DNA of 64,000 nt, from the NCBI RefSeq assembly GCF_011044175.1, contig NZ_CP049057.1, positions 248,001-312,000 of the forward strand, given 5' to 3'. The first letter of the stretch is position 1. Each line of letters starts with the position of its first letter. The position numbers and the translations under genes were made by a program. Below the pieces are notes generated by a model that made no database searches, was not told the DNA's origin, and saw only the letters and a list, made by a program, of their open reading frames with translations. Origin of the DNA: Rasiella rasia (GTDB lineage Bacteria; Bacteroidota; Bacteroidia; Flavobacteriales; Flavobacteriaceae). Shown in pieces: positions 36,017-45,357 of this stretch.

Positions 36017-38386
36017 ATGAATGATTTAGACAGGGATTTTCCCCTAGATTTGAAGATTAGTTTTAAAGTTCTTTTTGAGAAACACAAAGAGAACCTTGCT
36101 AATGGAAACACATTTCAGAAGAGACGTGCGGAAGAAGTATTGGCTATTGCCAAAAAATTTCCGAAGCTCACAACAGGTATTGAAAGTGACGCAGACTTAG
36201 AAAAGTTACGGCCAGAGATTGACTTTATCTTGGAAGACATTTTTCCATCAGTTTTACAAACCAACGAAATTAAAATTGCTGGGGCTCCATTTCAACTAAA
36301 GCCATTTAAGACTACAGCGCGATACGATGCTATTAAGGCAAATGCAGACAGCACTTATGTGATGCAACTGTCTGATATGAGTGATGACGAGTTCTATATT
36401 TTAGGTTGTAGTTTAATTTTACGAAGCCACTACGGATATAACATTGATTTTAGAAGACCATATTTTTACGATATTCCCGATGCTAACGGTGTAATGAAGT
36501 CGTATAAAGTTTTGTACAATGGTGATTTTGGCTATATAGAAAAAACTGATAAAGCAGTAGCTATTTCTGAAAAAGATGTAGCTGAGTTGATTGATAATTT
36601 TGGCAATATTGAGTTATGGAAGTCTAAGTTTCCACCTAAATCATGGAAATTTTACGGTTTTGTGATCGCCAATATGTATGACGCCACTACCGATGTTTCG
36701 ATTTCAAATTTTAAAACCAATTTGCTTTCAATAGAATCGAAGAAAGAGAACTTTGCTGAAAGTTTTAAGGGAATTTTAAAATCGCTTTATGGCATTCAAG
36801 ATTTGGAAGTGGGTTTCACCATGTTTGACAGTGAAAGTGATAGCTTCGAAAAACCCTTTGAGGCCAATAGCTATATACTCAACAAAAAACCAAAGGAAAA
36901 ATGCGCAACAGCGCTTTGTGAAGCATCACATTACACCCTCTTTAAGCAAAAGCAGTTTTACTGTATTTCAGATGTAGCACACTACGCCAAAGAATATCCA
37001 ACCAATGTATTGTATAAAAAATTACAGAAGCAGAACGTAGGTAGTGCGATTATCGTCCCGGTGGTAGATAACGATGAGCTATATGGTGTTTTAGAAGTAG
37101 TTTCAACTACACCGAAACTATTAAATTCTATAAATGCTAATAAATTACACGATATACTTCCTAACCTGCTAGATACTGTAAAGCGTTCTAAAGTGCAAGA
37201 GGAGAATGAGATAGAATTGATGATACAAGAAGAATGTACGTCAATTCACACGAGTGTTCACTGGAAGTTTAGAAAAGAAGCAGAACGAGTTATTAAATTG
37301 CAACAGGCTGGAAATCAGGCATACTTTAGAGAAATAGTTTTTGAAAATGTGCATCCATTATACGGGCAGATAGACATTAAAGGTTCTTCTGAAGCACGTA
37401 ATAATGCAACTAAGTTAGATTTAGTTTTACAGCTTGAGCATGTTCAGAAAATTATCAAAAAGATTTATCTAAGTGAAGAGCTTCCCATCTATGAGCATAT
37501 TGATTTTAGAATTGCTACGTTCTTAGAAGAAATCCATGTTGAAGATCTGCAGGTAAATACAGAGCGCCATGTTCTTGAATTTATTAAATATGAGATCATT
37601 CCTTTGTTTAGTCATCTGTCTAAAAAGAACGATGGTCTCAAGGCTTTGGTAGATGAATACAATGATTTAGTAGAAAGTAGTACTGGCTTGGTGTATAACC
37701 ATAGGAGAGATTACGATGAGTCTGTTACGCTAATTAACAAGCGTATGGCTGCTATTATAGATAGAAAGCAAAGAGATGCTCAACTCATGTATCCACATTA
37801 TTTTGAGCGATTTAAGACCGATGGGGTAGAGCATAACTTATACATTGGTGAATCTATAACAAGGAAGAAGAGTTTCCATAAAGTATATCTGTATAATTTG
37901 AGATTATGGCAGTTACAGGTTATGTGTGAAATGGAAAATCAGTTTTATAAGATAAAAAGTAACTTGCCTATTCCTTTAGACGCGGCTTCCATGATATTGG
38001 CATTTAATGCGCCACTATCATTGCGTTTTAGAATGGACGAAAAACGATTTGATGTAGACGGCACCTATAATGCTAGATACGAAGTAATAAAGAAACGAGT
38101 AGATAAAGCTGCTATAAAAGGAACTGACGAGCGTATTACGCAAGCAGGTAAGATTTCTATTATCTATTCTCAAGAAGAAGATGAGCGTGAATATTTAAAG
38201 TACATTTCATTTTTGCAAAATAAAAAGCAACTAGATACCGATGTAGAATTGTTAGAGGTAGAAGATTTACAAGGAGTCACAGGTCTAAAGGCGATACGTG
38301 TTAGTGTATTGTATTCTGGAATGTCTAAAAATGATTCGAAAGAATATTATACGTACGAAGACTTAATGAATCATATAAATAACTAG
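36017..38386 (+). CDS. Large GAF-domain protein of unknown function
   Basis: 789 residues from the ATG at 36017; an in-frame GTG 54 bases upstream is open but adds a non-conserved-looking hydrophobic stretch. About 240-385 looks like a GAF sensory domain (GSAIIVPVVDNDELYGVLEVVS is the typical core). The N-terminal 230 and the C-terminal 400 residues show no recognised domain, no membrane segment and no kinase, cyclase or HTH output. Cytoplasmic. It ends one base before the HD-PycTM gene on the opposite strand. A signalling role is inference from the GAF domain. Confidence 0.7.
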   Translation: MNDLDRDFPLDLKISFKVLFEKHKENLANGNTFQKRRAEEVLAIAKKFPKLTTGIESDADLEKLRPEIDFILEDIFPSVLQTNEIKIAGAPFQLKPFKTTARYDAIKANADSTYVMQLSDMSDDEFYILGCSLILRSHYGYNIDFRRPYFYDIPDANGVMKSYKVLYNGDFGYIEKTDKAVAISEKDVAELIDNFGNIELWKSKFPPKSWKFYGFVIANMYDATTDVSISNFKTNLLSIESKKENFAESFKGILKSLYGIQDLEVGFTMFDSESDSFEKPFEANSYILNKKPKEKCATALCEASHYTLFKQKQFYCISDVAHYAKEYPTNVLYKKLQKQNVGSAIIVPVVDNDELYGVLEVVSTTPKLLNSINANKLHDILPNLLDTVKRSKVQEENEIELMIQEECTSIHTSVHWKFRKEAERVIKLQQAGNQAYFREIVFENVHPLYGQIDIKGSSEARNNATKLDLVLQLEHVQKIIKKIYLSEELPIYEHIDFRIATFLEEIHVEDLQVNTERHVLEFIKYEIIPLFSHLSKKNDGLKALVDEYNDLVESSTGLVYNHRRDYDESVTLINKRMAAIIDRKQRDAQLMYPHYFERFKTDGVEHNLYIGESITRKKSFHKVYLYNLRLWQLQVMCEMENQFYKIKSNLPIPLDAASMILAFNAPLSLRFRMDEKRFDVDGTYNARYEVIKKRVDKAAIKGTDERITQAGKISIIYSQEEDEREYLKYISFLQNKKQLDTDVELLEVEDLQGVTGLKAIRVSVLYSGMSKNDSKEYYTYEDLMNHINN

Positions 38387-38387
38387 A

Positions 38388-39617
38388 CTACGCTTCAGGC
38401 ACAATACTTTCTGAAACCACCTGTTCTATCCCACCAGGGTCGAATACTGCAAACGATACACCAAACGAAATAATTGAGATGATGATGCCAATTACAAATA
38501 TGGTGTAAGTCCAACGCAGAATACGGTACTTTCTATCCAGCACCTTTCCTAAGAAATATAAATCTTTTGTAAGCGAAGAATAAACATAGTCTCTGTCTTT
38601 TAAAAGCTCTTCAATTGCCCATTGGTATTGAGAGAGTTCCATTCGGTGAAAATTTCCGAAGAAAGTAAGGTTCACACTTTTATTTTTTACATCTTCTTTT
38701 GTAAACTCACCTCGCGTTACATTTGGTCTTGTAGCAATAACCGCAAGTACCATAGTAATTGTACTAGAAACCACAAATATGGCAGATGGTAATACAAGGT
38801 AAGGGTTTGAGTCTAGCTTCGACAATAAATTAGACAAGACCAAGGAAATGATGATTGCATTTACGGAAAGCAAAATGTTTGCCTTTGTATCTGCAATATC
38901 GCTAAGTTTTATATGATTTCGTAAGGCAGTTCTGTAAAAGGTTTGAATGCCTCGTTCTGGACTTGCATCTTTGTATTTTGCCTTTAACTGTGCTTTTAGT
39001 TCCTCTTTTTTTCGCTTCTTTTTATCTTTTTTTCTACTCTTAAGTAATTCGGCTAGGTTACTTTCTTTAACTTTTTGCCAATTTTTAAGTGCATAATCAC
39101 TGTAGAATTGGTGTTTTTCTGAAAGTACCTTTATGTTTTCTTCTCGCCAATCTGAAGGTGAAAATTCTTCAATTTCTTGTAATTGTAATTCTTGCCTTAG
39201 AAATTCACTAGCTTCTTGAAAATAATCTTTACCAAAATGAGAAGCGTCTGCATCTCTTATAATTTCTTCTAACGAGTCTTTGGGCGTATCTTTGAATTTA
39301 GTAGCCATGATGCACTTAGCCACACCGTCTATAATAGTCTGATCTGCATTTTGATCTTTTAAAAATTTTGTTGCAATCTTAACGCTCTCTTCTTCATGAC
39401 CTTCTCGAGTATGAATATACCCCGTGTCGTGAAGCAGGGCAGATAATCTCAAGATAGTAGCCTCAGCAGCTGAAACTTCAGAACCTTCAATAATTTCATT
39501 TACACTTTTAAACACACGTTTAGAATGAGTATAGTTGTGATAGGTAAATGTGTTGGGAAGTTTTTCTTTAAAGAGTTGTAAAAGAAAGTTGTCTGCCGCG
39601 TTAATAAGGTCGGTCAT
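38388..39617 (-). CDS. HD phosphohydrolase fused to Pycsar-effector-type membrane domain (PycTM)
   Basis: 409 residues. The first about 190 residues form an HD domain: His27/His31 region, His63-Asp64 in LLHDTGYIH, His74, and Asp123 in IIRDADASH, so the metal site looks intact. A Lys-rich linker (about 193-217) follows. The rest has the PycTM pattern: NHIKLSDIADTKANILLSVNA at about 235, two membrane segments (about 250-267 and 276-297), a helical stretch and a last membrane segment (about 371-392). PycTM proteins respond to cyclic pyrimidine nucleotides in phage defence. No nucleotide cyclase gene lies beside it, so it may act in another signalling setting. Confidence 0.82.
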   Translation of the reverse strand: MTDLINAADNFLLQLFKEKLPNTFTYHNYTHSKRVFKSVNEIIEGSEVSAAEATILRLSALLHDTGYIHTREGHEEESVKIATKFLKDQNADQTIIDGVAKCIMATKFKDTPKDSLEEIIRDADASHFGKDYFQEASEFLRQELQLQEIEEFSPSDWREENIKVLSEKHQFYSDYALKNWQKVKESNLAELLKSRKKDKKKRKKEELKAQLKAKYKDASPERGIQTFYRTALRNHIKLSDIADTKANILLSVNAIIISLVLSNLLSKLDSNPYLVLPSAIFVVSSTITMVLAVIATRPNVTRGEFTKEDVKNKSVNLTFFGNFHRMELSQYQWAIEELLKDRDYVYSSLTKDLYFLGKVLDRKYRILRWTYTIFVIGIIISIISFGVSFAVFDPGGIEQVVSESIVPEA

Positions 39618-39754
39618 AAGATGCTAATTAAAAATCCAAAATACTAAAAATTACCCGCTATACTAATAATTCAGTACTAAAATTAACAGCATTATAACTT
39701 TTTTATTGGCTCATAATTGCAACCTTTGACGTTGATAAATGTTTACGAGCTTAC

Positions 39755-42700
39755 ATGAAATTAAAATATCTTCCGTTCTATTTTTTCTTTTTGGCCATTG
39801 CATTTGGATGTGCGACTTACGCCCCTCAGTACAAAGAATTGAAGTCTGTGCACAGCTATCCGAGCGATAAAACGGTAGAAAAAACATTCTATCTAGTTGG
39901 TGATGCGGGTAATTCGGTTGTTGGAGGAATGAGTATTGGACTTCAAATATTTCAGAAATACCTAGAAGGGAAGGAAACCGTAGGCGATTACACCTTATTT
40001 TTAGGTGATAACATATATCCCGTTGGAATGCCTTCTGAAAACGAACCCGATAGGGGGCAAGCAGCGTATCGTCTAGATGCACAAATAGCTGCTGCAGCAA
40101 ACTTTGAAGGAACGATTCACTTTATTCCTGGTAATCATGATTGGTACAATGGCGGCTTACATGCCTTAAAGAGACAAGAAGATTATTTAGAAGAAAAACT
40201 AGGTGAGACAACTGCACTACAGCCAGATAATGGTTGTCCGTTGAAAAGCGTGACGGTTTCAGAAAACGTGCAGTTAATTATGATAGACTCGCAATGGTAT
40301 CTAGAAGATTGGAACGTACATCCAACCATGAATGAGTTTTGCGAAATCAAAACCAGAGAAAAATTCTTTATCGAACTTTCCCTAGAATTAGAAAAGCACA
40401 AAAACAAAACAATTGTTTTTGCAATGCACCATCCCATGTTTACGAATGGTACTCACGGCGGATATTTTGGTGCTCAGAAACACTTATACCCAACACAGAA
40501 AAAAATTCCCTTACCAGGTTTGGCTTCTTTGGTAACTCAAATACGCGCACAAGGTGGTGTTTCTGTTCAAGACCGCTATAACGAGCTGTATAATAAATTC
40601 ATGAACAAATTGGCCGCCGTGGGTAAAAAACACGGTAAATTAATTTTCGCATCAGGCCATGAGCATACCTTGCAGCATGTAGAAAAAGACGGACTTGTAC
40701 AAATTCTATCTGGATCTGGATCTAAAGGCGGCTTCGCAGCATTAGGCAGTCACGGCCTCTTTAGTTATGGAGGACAAGGCTTTGCCGTATTGGATGTTTT
40801 TACAGACGGTTCGTCGTATGTGCGTTATTATGGTACTGATAGTACTATGGAGCCTATTTTACTTTTTGAAAAAGAGATATTTCCGAAGAAAGAACAGTAC
40901 AATTTAGGTGCTTTTGATGAAGTGTTACCAGAAACAATTAAAACGGCCATTTACAACGCTCCAGACAGTATACAAGTAGCTCCATTTTTTAAAACAATAT
41001 GGGGTTCAAAATATAAATCTGTTTACACTACACCTATATCAGCAAAGGTGGCTAACCTAGATTCTATGTATGGGGGCTTACGTGTAGTTCGAGATAACAA
41101 TACAGATGATTATAAAAGTTTACTTTTAGAAGACGCATATGGTAATTTATTTAACATGCGTGCACTAAAAAAACAAGCTCTTAGATTTAGTGAAGGAGGC
41201 ACAAATGACCAAAAGAATAACCCTGAAAGTCCAGTGGCCGAAGGTGAAGAGAATTCCGATTTTTCGGTGCCCGACACCTATGGTTCTGAGTTTTACACGG
41301 CATCGCATCCCTATGCATTACTAGCGTTACCCGAGTTAGCCGATAGTATTCAGCTTTTTGATAACCGTCCGATTTTGGCTTATGTTCCTAAGCAAAAGGC
41401 ACTGAAAGAGTACAATTCAAGTTTTGGGGATGAATTATATTATATTTCCGTAGCACCATCAGAAAACAACGAAGGAGACCGTATTTTTAGATATGCCCGT
41501 GATATTGAAACTACCGATGATATTTTATTAAAAGTACGTAAGGGCGGAAATGTAAAAATTGATGAACAAGTCTACATTAAATCACGTCTCTTCGATATGC
41601 TTGTTGGCGATTGGGATCGAGAACCAGATCATTGGCGATGGGCACTCTATTACACCAAGGGCAACGATAGTGTATATGTGCCTATTGCTAGAAATAGAGA
41701 CGATGCATTTGCGAGTCTTGATGGCGATATTTTAGATGTCGCTCGTTCTATTCTTGGAAGTAGTAATCAGCGTCATCTATATACTGAAAGTTTAACCGAT
41801 TTACCGTGGTTTAATGAAGAGGGAATTATTCTAGACCGTGCTTTGTTACAAAAAGCAACTGAAAAACAATGGCAATTTATCGCAAAGCAAATTACAGAAG
41901 CGCTAACAGTCGAAGTTATAGACACCGCATTTAGCAAGTTGCCAGAAGAAACTCAAGACGAATCTCTGGAGGAAATTGTAAATACACTCAAGGCGCGGCG
42001 TGATAATCTAACTGCTATTGCAGAAGAATACTTTAGGTACTATAATAAACTGCGAACGCTAGAGGGAACAGATAGTGCAAATTATTTTGAAATTGAAAGA
42101 GCGACAGATGGGGTTACTATTGTTAGAGAGTATGGCTATACGGAAGGTGAAAAAGGAACGTTAGAAAAGGAAGTGACATTTTACCGCAACCAAACGAAAC
42201 AATTATGGATCTACGGGTTAGATGGAAATGATGTCTTTGAAGTAACCGGAAATGCACAAGAAAATATGCTAGTTCGTATTATTGGAGGGCATGGCAACGA
42301 TATTTATGAAATTAAGAACGGAAAGAACATACGTATCTACGATCACTTATCTAAACAAAACACGGTAACTCAAAAAGATGGTGCTTTAGTTCGATTTACA
42401 GACTTATACACTTTAAACACGTTTGATTATAGAAAACAAATTAGTACTAACAATAATTTTGTTGCAAGTGCTGGGTACAATCCAGACGATGGGGGCCGAC
42501 TAGGACTTCAATACACCCATCAACTAAATGGGTTTAGTAGGAATCCGTTTTCGCGACAGCATAAATTGAATGCCGGATATTATTTTGACACCTCAAGTTT
42601 CGATGTAGGTTATCAAGGTGAAATTGCAAACCTCTATAAAACATTTAACCTAAGTTTTGGCGCGCGTGTTACGAGTGCTAATTTTATTCATAATTATTTT

Positions 42701-43483
42701 GGCTACGGAAACGAGACTAAAAATTTCCAAGATGCGCTTGGTTTTGATGCCAATAGAGTTGAGGTGCAAACCTTAAGTGGAAATGTTGGTCTTGTTAGAA
42801 ATTCTTTCTTTGGAAGTTTTTATAAAATTCAATTTCGCGCAGATGCGATTTCTTTAAATAGCGCAATTACAGGTGCCGAAAGTCCAACAAATAGTGCTGT
42901 TTTAGACGAGACTATTGTTTACGGAACACTAGAAGGAATTTACAGCTACCGAAGTTTTGATAACGCAAGAAATCCTTCGCGGGGTATGCTCTTCGATTTA
43001 ACAGCTGGAGTAACAGACAACTTTGAAGATGTAGAACGCTTGTATGGCTTTTTATCTACAAGAATGGGTTTTTACAATAGTTTAGAGTCCAGCAATAAAT
43101 TGGTTTTAAAGACCAATGTGCAGGGTCAATTCAATTTTGGAAATACATTCGATTTCTATCAAGGCGTTCAAATTGGCGGTAGTAACGGACTTAGAGGCTA
43201 TAGAAATAGGCGGTTTACAGGAAAATCGAGTCTTGTTGGAAACGCAGATATTCGGTATAGTTTTAATGAATTTAAAGTAGAGCTGTTCCCACTTCAGGTT
43301 GGTATTTATGGCGGAGCAGATATAGGTAGGGTTTGGACTCCTTCAGAAAATTCTGAAAAGTGGCATAACTCCTATGGTGGTGGCTTATGGGTTAATGGAC
43401 GTGGTGGTTTTAATGCCTCGGCAAGCTTGTTTCATTCTACAGAAGATACGCGACTGGTGTTTGGTCTTGGCTTTGGCTTTTAG
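39755..43483 (+). CDS. Phosphoesterase lipoprotein fused to an outer-membrane barrel, with possible kinase-like middle domain
   Basis: 1242 residues; lipobox FGC at residue 19. Residues about 40-360 form a calcineurin-like metallophosphoesterase (GDAGN near 51, LGDNIYP near 86, GNHDWY near 129, MHHPMF, GHEHTLQ). About 430-780 is a separate domain with a Gly-containing strand loop (YGGLRVVRDNN), a conserved-looking MLVGDWDREPDHWRW segment (about 613-628) and ARNRDDAF (about 645-652), an arrangement reminiscent of CotH/FAM20-type atypical kinases. From about 880 to the final Phe it is a BamA/TamA-type barrel (GSNGLRGYRNRRF, ending FGLGFGF). Function unknown; possibly surface phosphate handling or barrel assembly. 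Confidence 0.72.
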   Translation: MKLKYLPFYFFFLAIAFGCATYAPQYKELKSVHSYPSDKTVEKTFYLVGDAGNSVVGGMSIGLQIFQKYLEGKETVGDYTLFLGDNIYPVGMPSENEPDRGQAAYRLDAQIAAAANFEGTIHFIPGNHDWYNGGLHALKRQEDYLEEKLGETTALQPDNGCPLKSVTVSENVQLIMIDSQWYLEDWNVHPTMNEFCEIKTREKFFIELSLELEKHKNKTIVFAMHHPMFTNGTHGGYFGAQKHLYPTQKKIPLPGLASLVTQIRAQGGVSVQDRYNELYNKFMNKLAAVGKKHGKLIFASGHEHTLQHVEKDGLVQILSGSGSKGGFAALGSHGLFSYGGQGFAVLDVFTDGSSYVRYYGTDSTMEPILLFEKEIFPKKEQYNLGAFDEVLPETIKTAIYNAPDSIQVAPFFKTIWGSKYKSVYTTPISAKVANLDSMYGGLRVVRDNNTDDYKSLLLEDAYGNLFNMRALKKQALRFSEGGTNDQKNNPESPVAEGEENSDFSVPDTYGSEFYTASHPYALLALPELADSIQLFDNRPILAYVPKQKALKEYNSSFGDELYYISVAPSENNEGDRIFRYARDIETTDDILLKVRKGGNVKIDEQVYIKSRLFDMLVGDWDREPDHWRWALYYTKGNDSVYVPIARNRDDAFASLDGDILDVARSILGSSNQRHLYTESLTDLPWFNEEGIILDRALLQKATEKQWQFIAKQITEALTVEVIDTAFSKLPEETQDESLEEIVNTLKARRDNLTAIAEEYFRYYNKLRTLEGTDSANYFEIERATDGVTIVREYGYTEGEKGTLEKEVTFYRNQTKQLWIYGLDGNDVFEVTGNAQENMLVRIIGGHGNDIYEIKNGKNIRIYDHLSKQNTVTQKDGALVRFTDLYTLNTFDYRKQISTNNNFVASAGYNPDDGGRLGLQYTHQLNGFSRNPFSRQHKLNAGYYFDTSSFDVGYQGEIANLYKTFNLSFGARVTSANFIHNYFGYGNETKNFQDALGFDANRVEVQTLSGNVGLVRNSFFGSFYKIQFRADAISLNSAITGAESPTNSAVLDETIVYGTLEGIYSYRSFDNARNPSRGMLFDLTAGVTDNFEDVERLYGFLSTRMGFYNSLESSNKLVLKTNVQGQFNFGNTFDFYQGVQIGGSNGLRGYRNRRFTGKSSLVGNADIRYSFNEFKVELFPLQVGIYGGADIGRVWTPSENSEKWHNSYGGGLWVNGRGGFNASASLFHSTEDTRLVFGLGFGF

Positions 43484-43562
43484 TAGTACGCGAGTTATAC
43501 CTAATTCTAAATTATTAATTCTGTGTATTAAATTGTAGTTTTATGGCTTAATACAATGTACA

Positions 43563-44339
43563 TTGAAAACGTTATTAGACACGGCCATAAAAGCCTCAAT
43601 TAAGGCAGGTGATGAGATTTTAAAAATATATGCAACCAACTTTGAGGTAGAGACTAAGGGAGACGATTCTCCACTAACTCGAGCCGATCAAAATGCAAAT
43701 ACCGTTATTAACGCTTATTTGCAACCTACTTCAATTCCAATTATTAGTGAAGAAAATAAGCAGACAGAGTATGAAGAGCGTAGGCATTGGACTCAATGCT
43801 GGATTGTAGACCCATTAGATGGTACAAAGGAGTTTGTTAAAAGAAATGGAGAGTTTACAGTTAATATTGCTTTAATTAAAGATGGTAAGCCAGTTTTAGG
43901 TGTAATATATGTGCCTGTAAGTAATGAATTGTATTTTACGAATCACCAAGCCACTAAAAGTTATAAATGTATTATTGATTCAAACAATACGTTAGAAGAG
44001 ATTTTTAGTAATGCGGCACCAATTTTCCCAGCGGAAAAAACAAGACCTATAAAGGTTGTTGGAAGTAGGTCTCATCTTAACGATGATACTAAAATGTTTA
44101 TCGAGGCGCTAGATGGTGCTACCGAAATTGTGTCGAAAGGAAGCTCGCTGAAATTCTGTTTGGTCGCAGAGGGAAAGGCACATGTCTATCCTAGATTTGC
44201 ACCTACTATGGAATGGGATACTGCCGCTGGACAAGCTATTTGCCAAGCTGCAGGTGTTCAGGTTGTAATGGCAGATACCAAAACTCCATTAGTATACAAT
44301 AAGGAAAATTTACTGAACCCCTATTTTATAGTAGAATAA
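43563..44339 (+). CDS. cysQ: 3'(2'),5'-bisphosphate nucleotidase
   Basis: 258 residues of the inositol monophosphatase fold. It removes the 3'-phosphate from PAP (and PAPS), clearing the by-product of sulfotransferases. The metal site is clear: EENK, DPLDGTKEFVKRNGEFTVNIA, and EWDTAAGQAI. A TTG codon at 43563 is the only start in frame that leaves a full-length enzyme; the nearby ATG at 43556 is out of frame. It is the first gene of a tightly packed PAPS operon, ending directly before the DUF2061 gene. Confidence 0.92.
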   Translation: MKTLLDTAIKASIKAGDEILKIYATNFEVETKGDDSPLTRADQNANTVINAYLQPTSIPIISEENKQTEYEERRHWTQCWIVDPLDGTKEFVKRNGEFTVNIALIKDGKPVLGVIYVPVSNELYFTNHQATKSYKCIIDSNNTLEEIFSNAAPIFPAEKTRPIKVVGSRSHLNDDTKMFIEALDGATEIVSKGSSLKFCLVAEGKAHVYPRFAPTMEWDTAAGQAICQAAGVQVVMADTKTPLVYNKENLLNPYFIVE

Positions 44340-44768
44340 ATGGCAGACAGCTCGTATAAAAGGCATTTGGCGAAAACCATTACGTGGCGTTTAGTAGGTA
44401 CCATAGATACTATTCTTCTATCATGGCTAATTACGGCAGATGCTTTTGTAGGCTTGCAGATTGGTTTAGTTGAAACCGTTACCAAACTTATTTTGTACTT
44501 TTTACACGAACGTGTTTGGTTTAAGTTAAATCTTGATAAAAATGGTCGTATTTTAGCAAGTAAGAAGCGGCATTTAGCAAAAACATTTACGTGGCGTTTT
44601 GTAGGTACTCTAGATACTGTTATTATTGCATGGATAATCACAGGGAACCCACTTTCAGGGCTTAAAATTGGTATTGCTGAGGTAGCTTCAAAAATGATTT
44701 TGTATTATTTTCACGAGCGTATCTGGTACAAAATGGACTTTGGACTTGAGCAACGAAGAAAAAATTAA
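44340..44768 (+). CDS. Tandem DUF2061 membrane protein
   Basis: 142 residues made of two copies of a DUF2061-type unit: residues about 7-62 (KRHLAKTITWRLVGTIDT ... ILYFLHERVWF) and about 76-131 (KRHLAKTFTWRFVGTLDT ... ILYYFHERIWY). The DNA of both copies is also clearly alike (about 44358 and 44566 onward), so it arose by internal duplication. Each copy has two membrane segments, four in all. Function is unknown. It starts directly at the cysQ stop codon and its own stop overlaps cysC by one base, so it belongs to the PAPS operon; a part in sulfate uptake or sensing is inference. Confidence 0.85.
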   Translation: MADSSYKRHLAKTITWRLVGTIDTILLSWLITADAFVGLQIGLVETVTKLILYFLHERVWFKLNLDKNGRILASKKRHLAKTFTWRFVGTLDTVIIAWIITGNPLSGLKIGIAEVASKMILYYFHERIWYKMDFGLEQRRKN

Positions 44769-45352
44769 TGACAAACATTATTCCACATCAATTTAATATT
44801 TCCGCAGAGAATAGAGCGAAGCAGAAAGGGCATGCCCCTATGTTATTATGGTTTACAGGGTTGTCTGGTTCAGGAAAATCTACCATTGCAAGCGCAGTAG
44901 AAGAATTATTGTTTTCAAAAGGAATACACACCTACGTATTAGACGGAGATAATGTAAGACAAGGTCTTAATAAGAACCTGTCGTTTTCACCCGAAGATAG
45001 AACAGAAAATATTAGACGTATTGCCGAGGTTGCAAATCTAATGGTAGACGCAGGACTTGTGGTATTAGCTGCTTTTGTTTCTCCTTATGCTGCCGATAGG
45101 GAAAATATTAAATCAATTGTAGGGGAAGACCGAATGGTTGAAATTTTTGTAAATACTCCCATCGCTGAATGTGAACGAAGGGATGTAAAGGGGTTGTATG
45201 CAAAAGCACGAGCAGGGGAGATTAAAAATTTTACTGGTGTAAATGCACCATACGAGATGCCTACATCACCAGATATTGAAATTAACACTGTAAACACTAC
45301 CGTTACAGAAGCTGTGAAACGCATTGAAACGTTCCTAGAAACTAAATTATAA
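44768..45352 (+). CDS. cysC: Adenylylsulfate kinase
   Basis: 194 residues, complete APS kinase: P-loop GLSGSGKST (about 31-39), DGDNVRQGLNKNLSF, ENIRRIAEVANLM, and the late EIKNFTGVNAPYE motif for APS binding. It phosphorylates APS to PAPS, the sulfuryl donor. A stand-alone CysC beside separate cysD and cysN. Start overlaps the preceding stop by one base. Confidence 0.96.
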   Translation: MTNIIPHQFNISAENRAKQKGHAPMLLWFTGLSGSGKSTIASAVEELLFSKGIHTYVLDGDNVRQGLNKNLSFSPEDRTENIRRIAEVANLMVDAGLVVLAAFVSPYAADRENIKSIVGEDRMVEIFVNTPIAECERRDVKGLYAKARAGEIKNFTGVNAPYEMPTSPDIEINTVNTTVTEAVKRIETFLETKL

Positions 45353-45357
45353 ACCCA

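Noticed and set aside
38388-39617. Complete Pycsar defence system
   Set aside because: Only the effector-type domain is present; no pyrimidine cyclase gene lies on either side.
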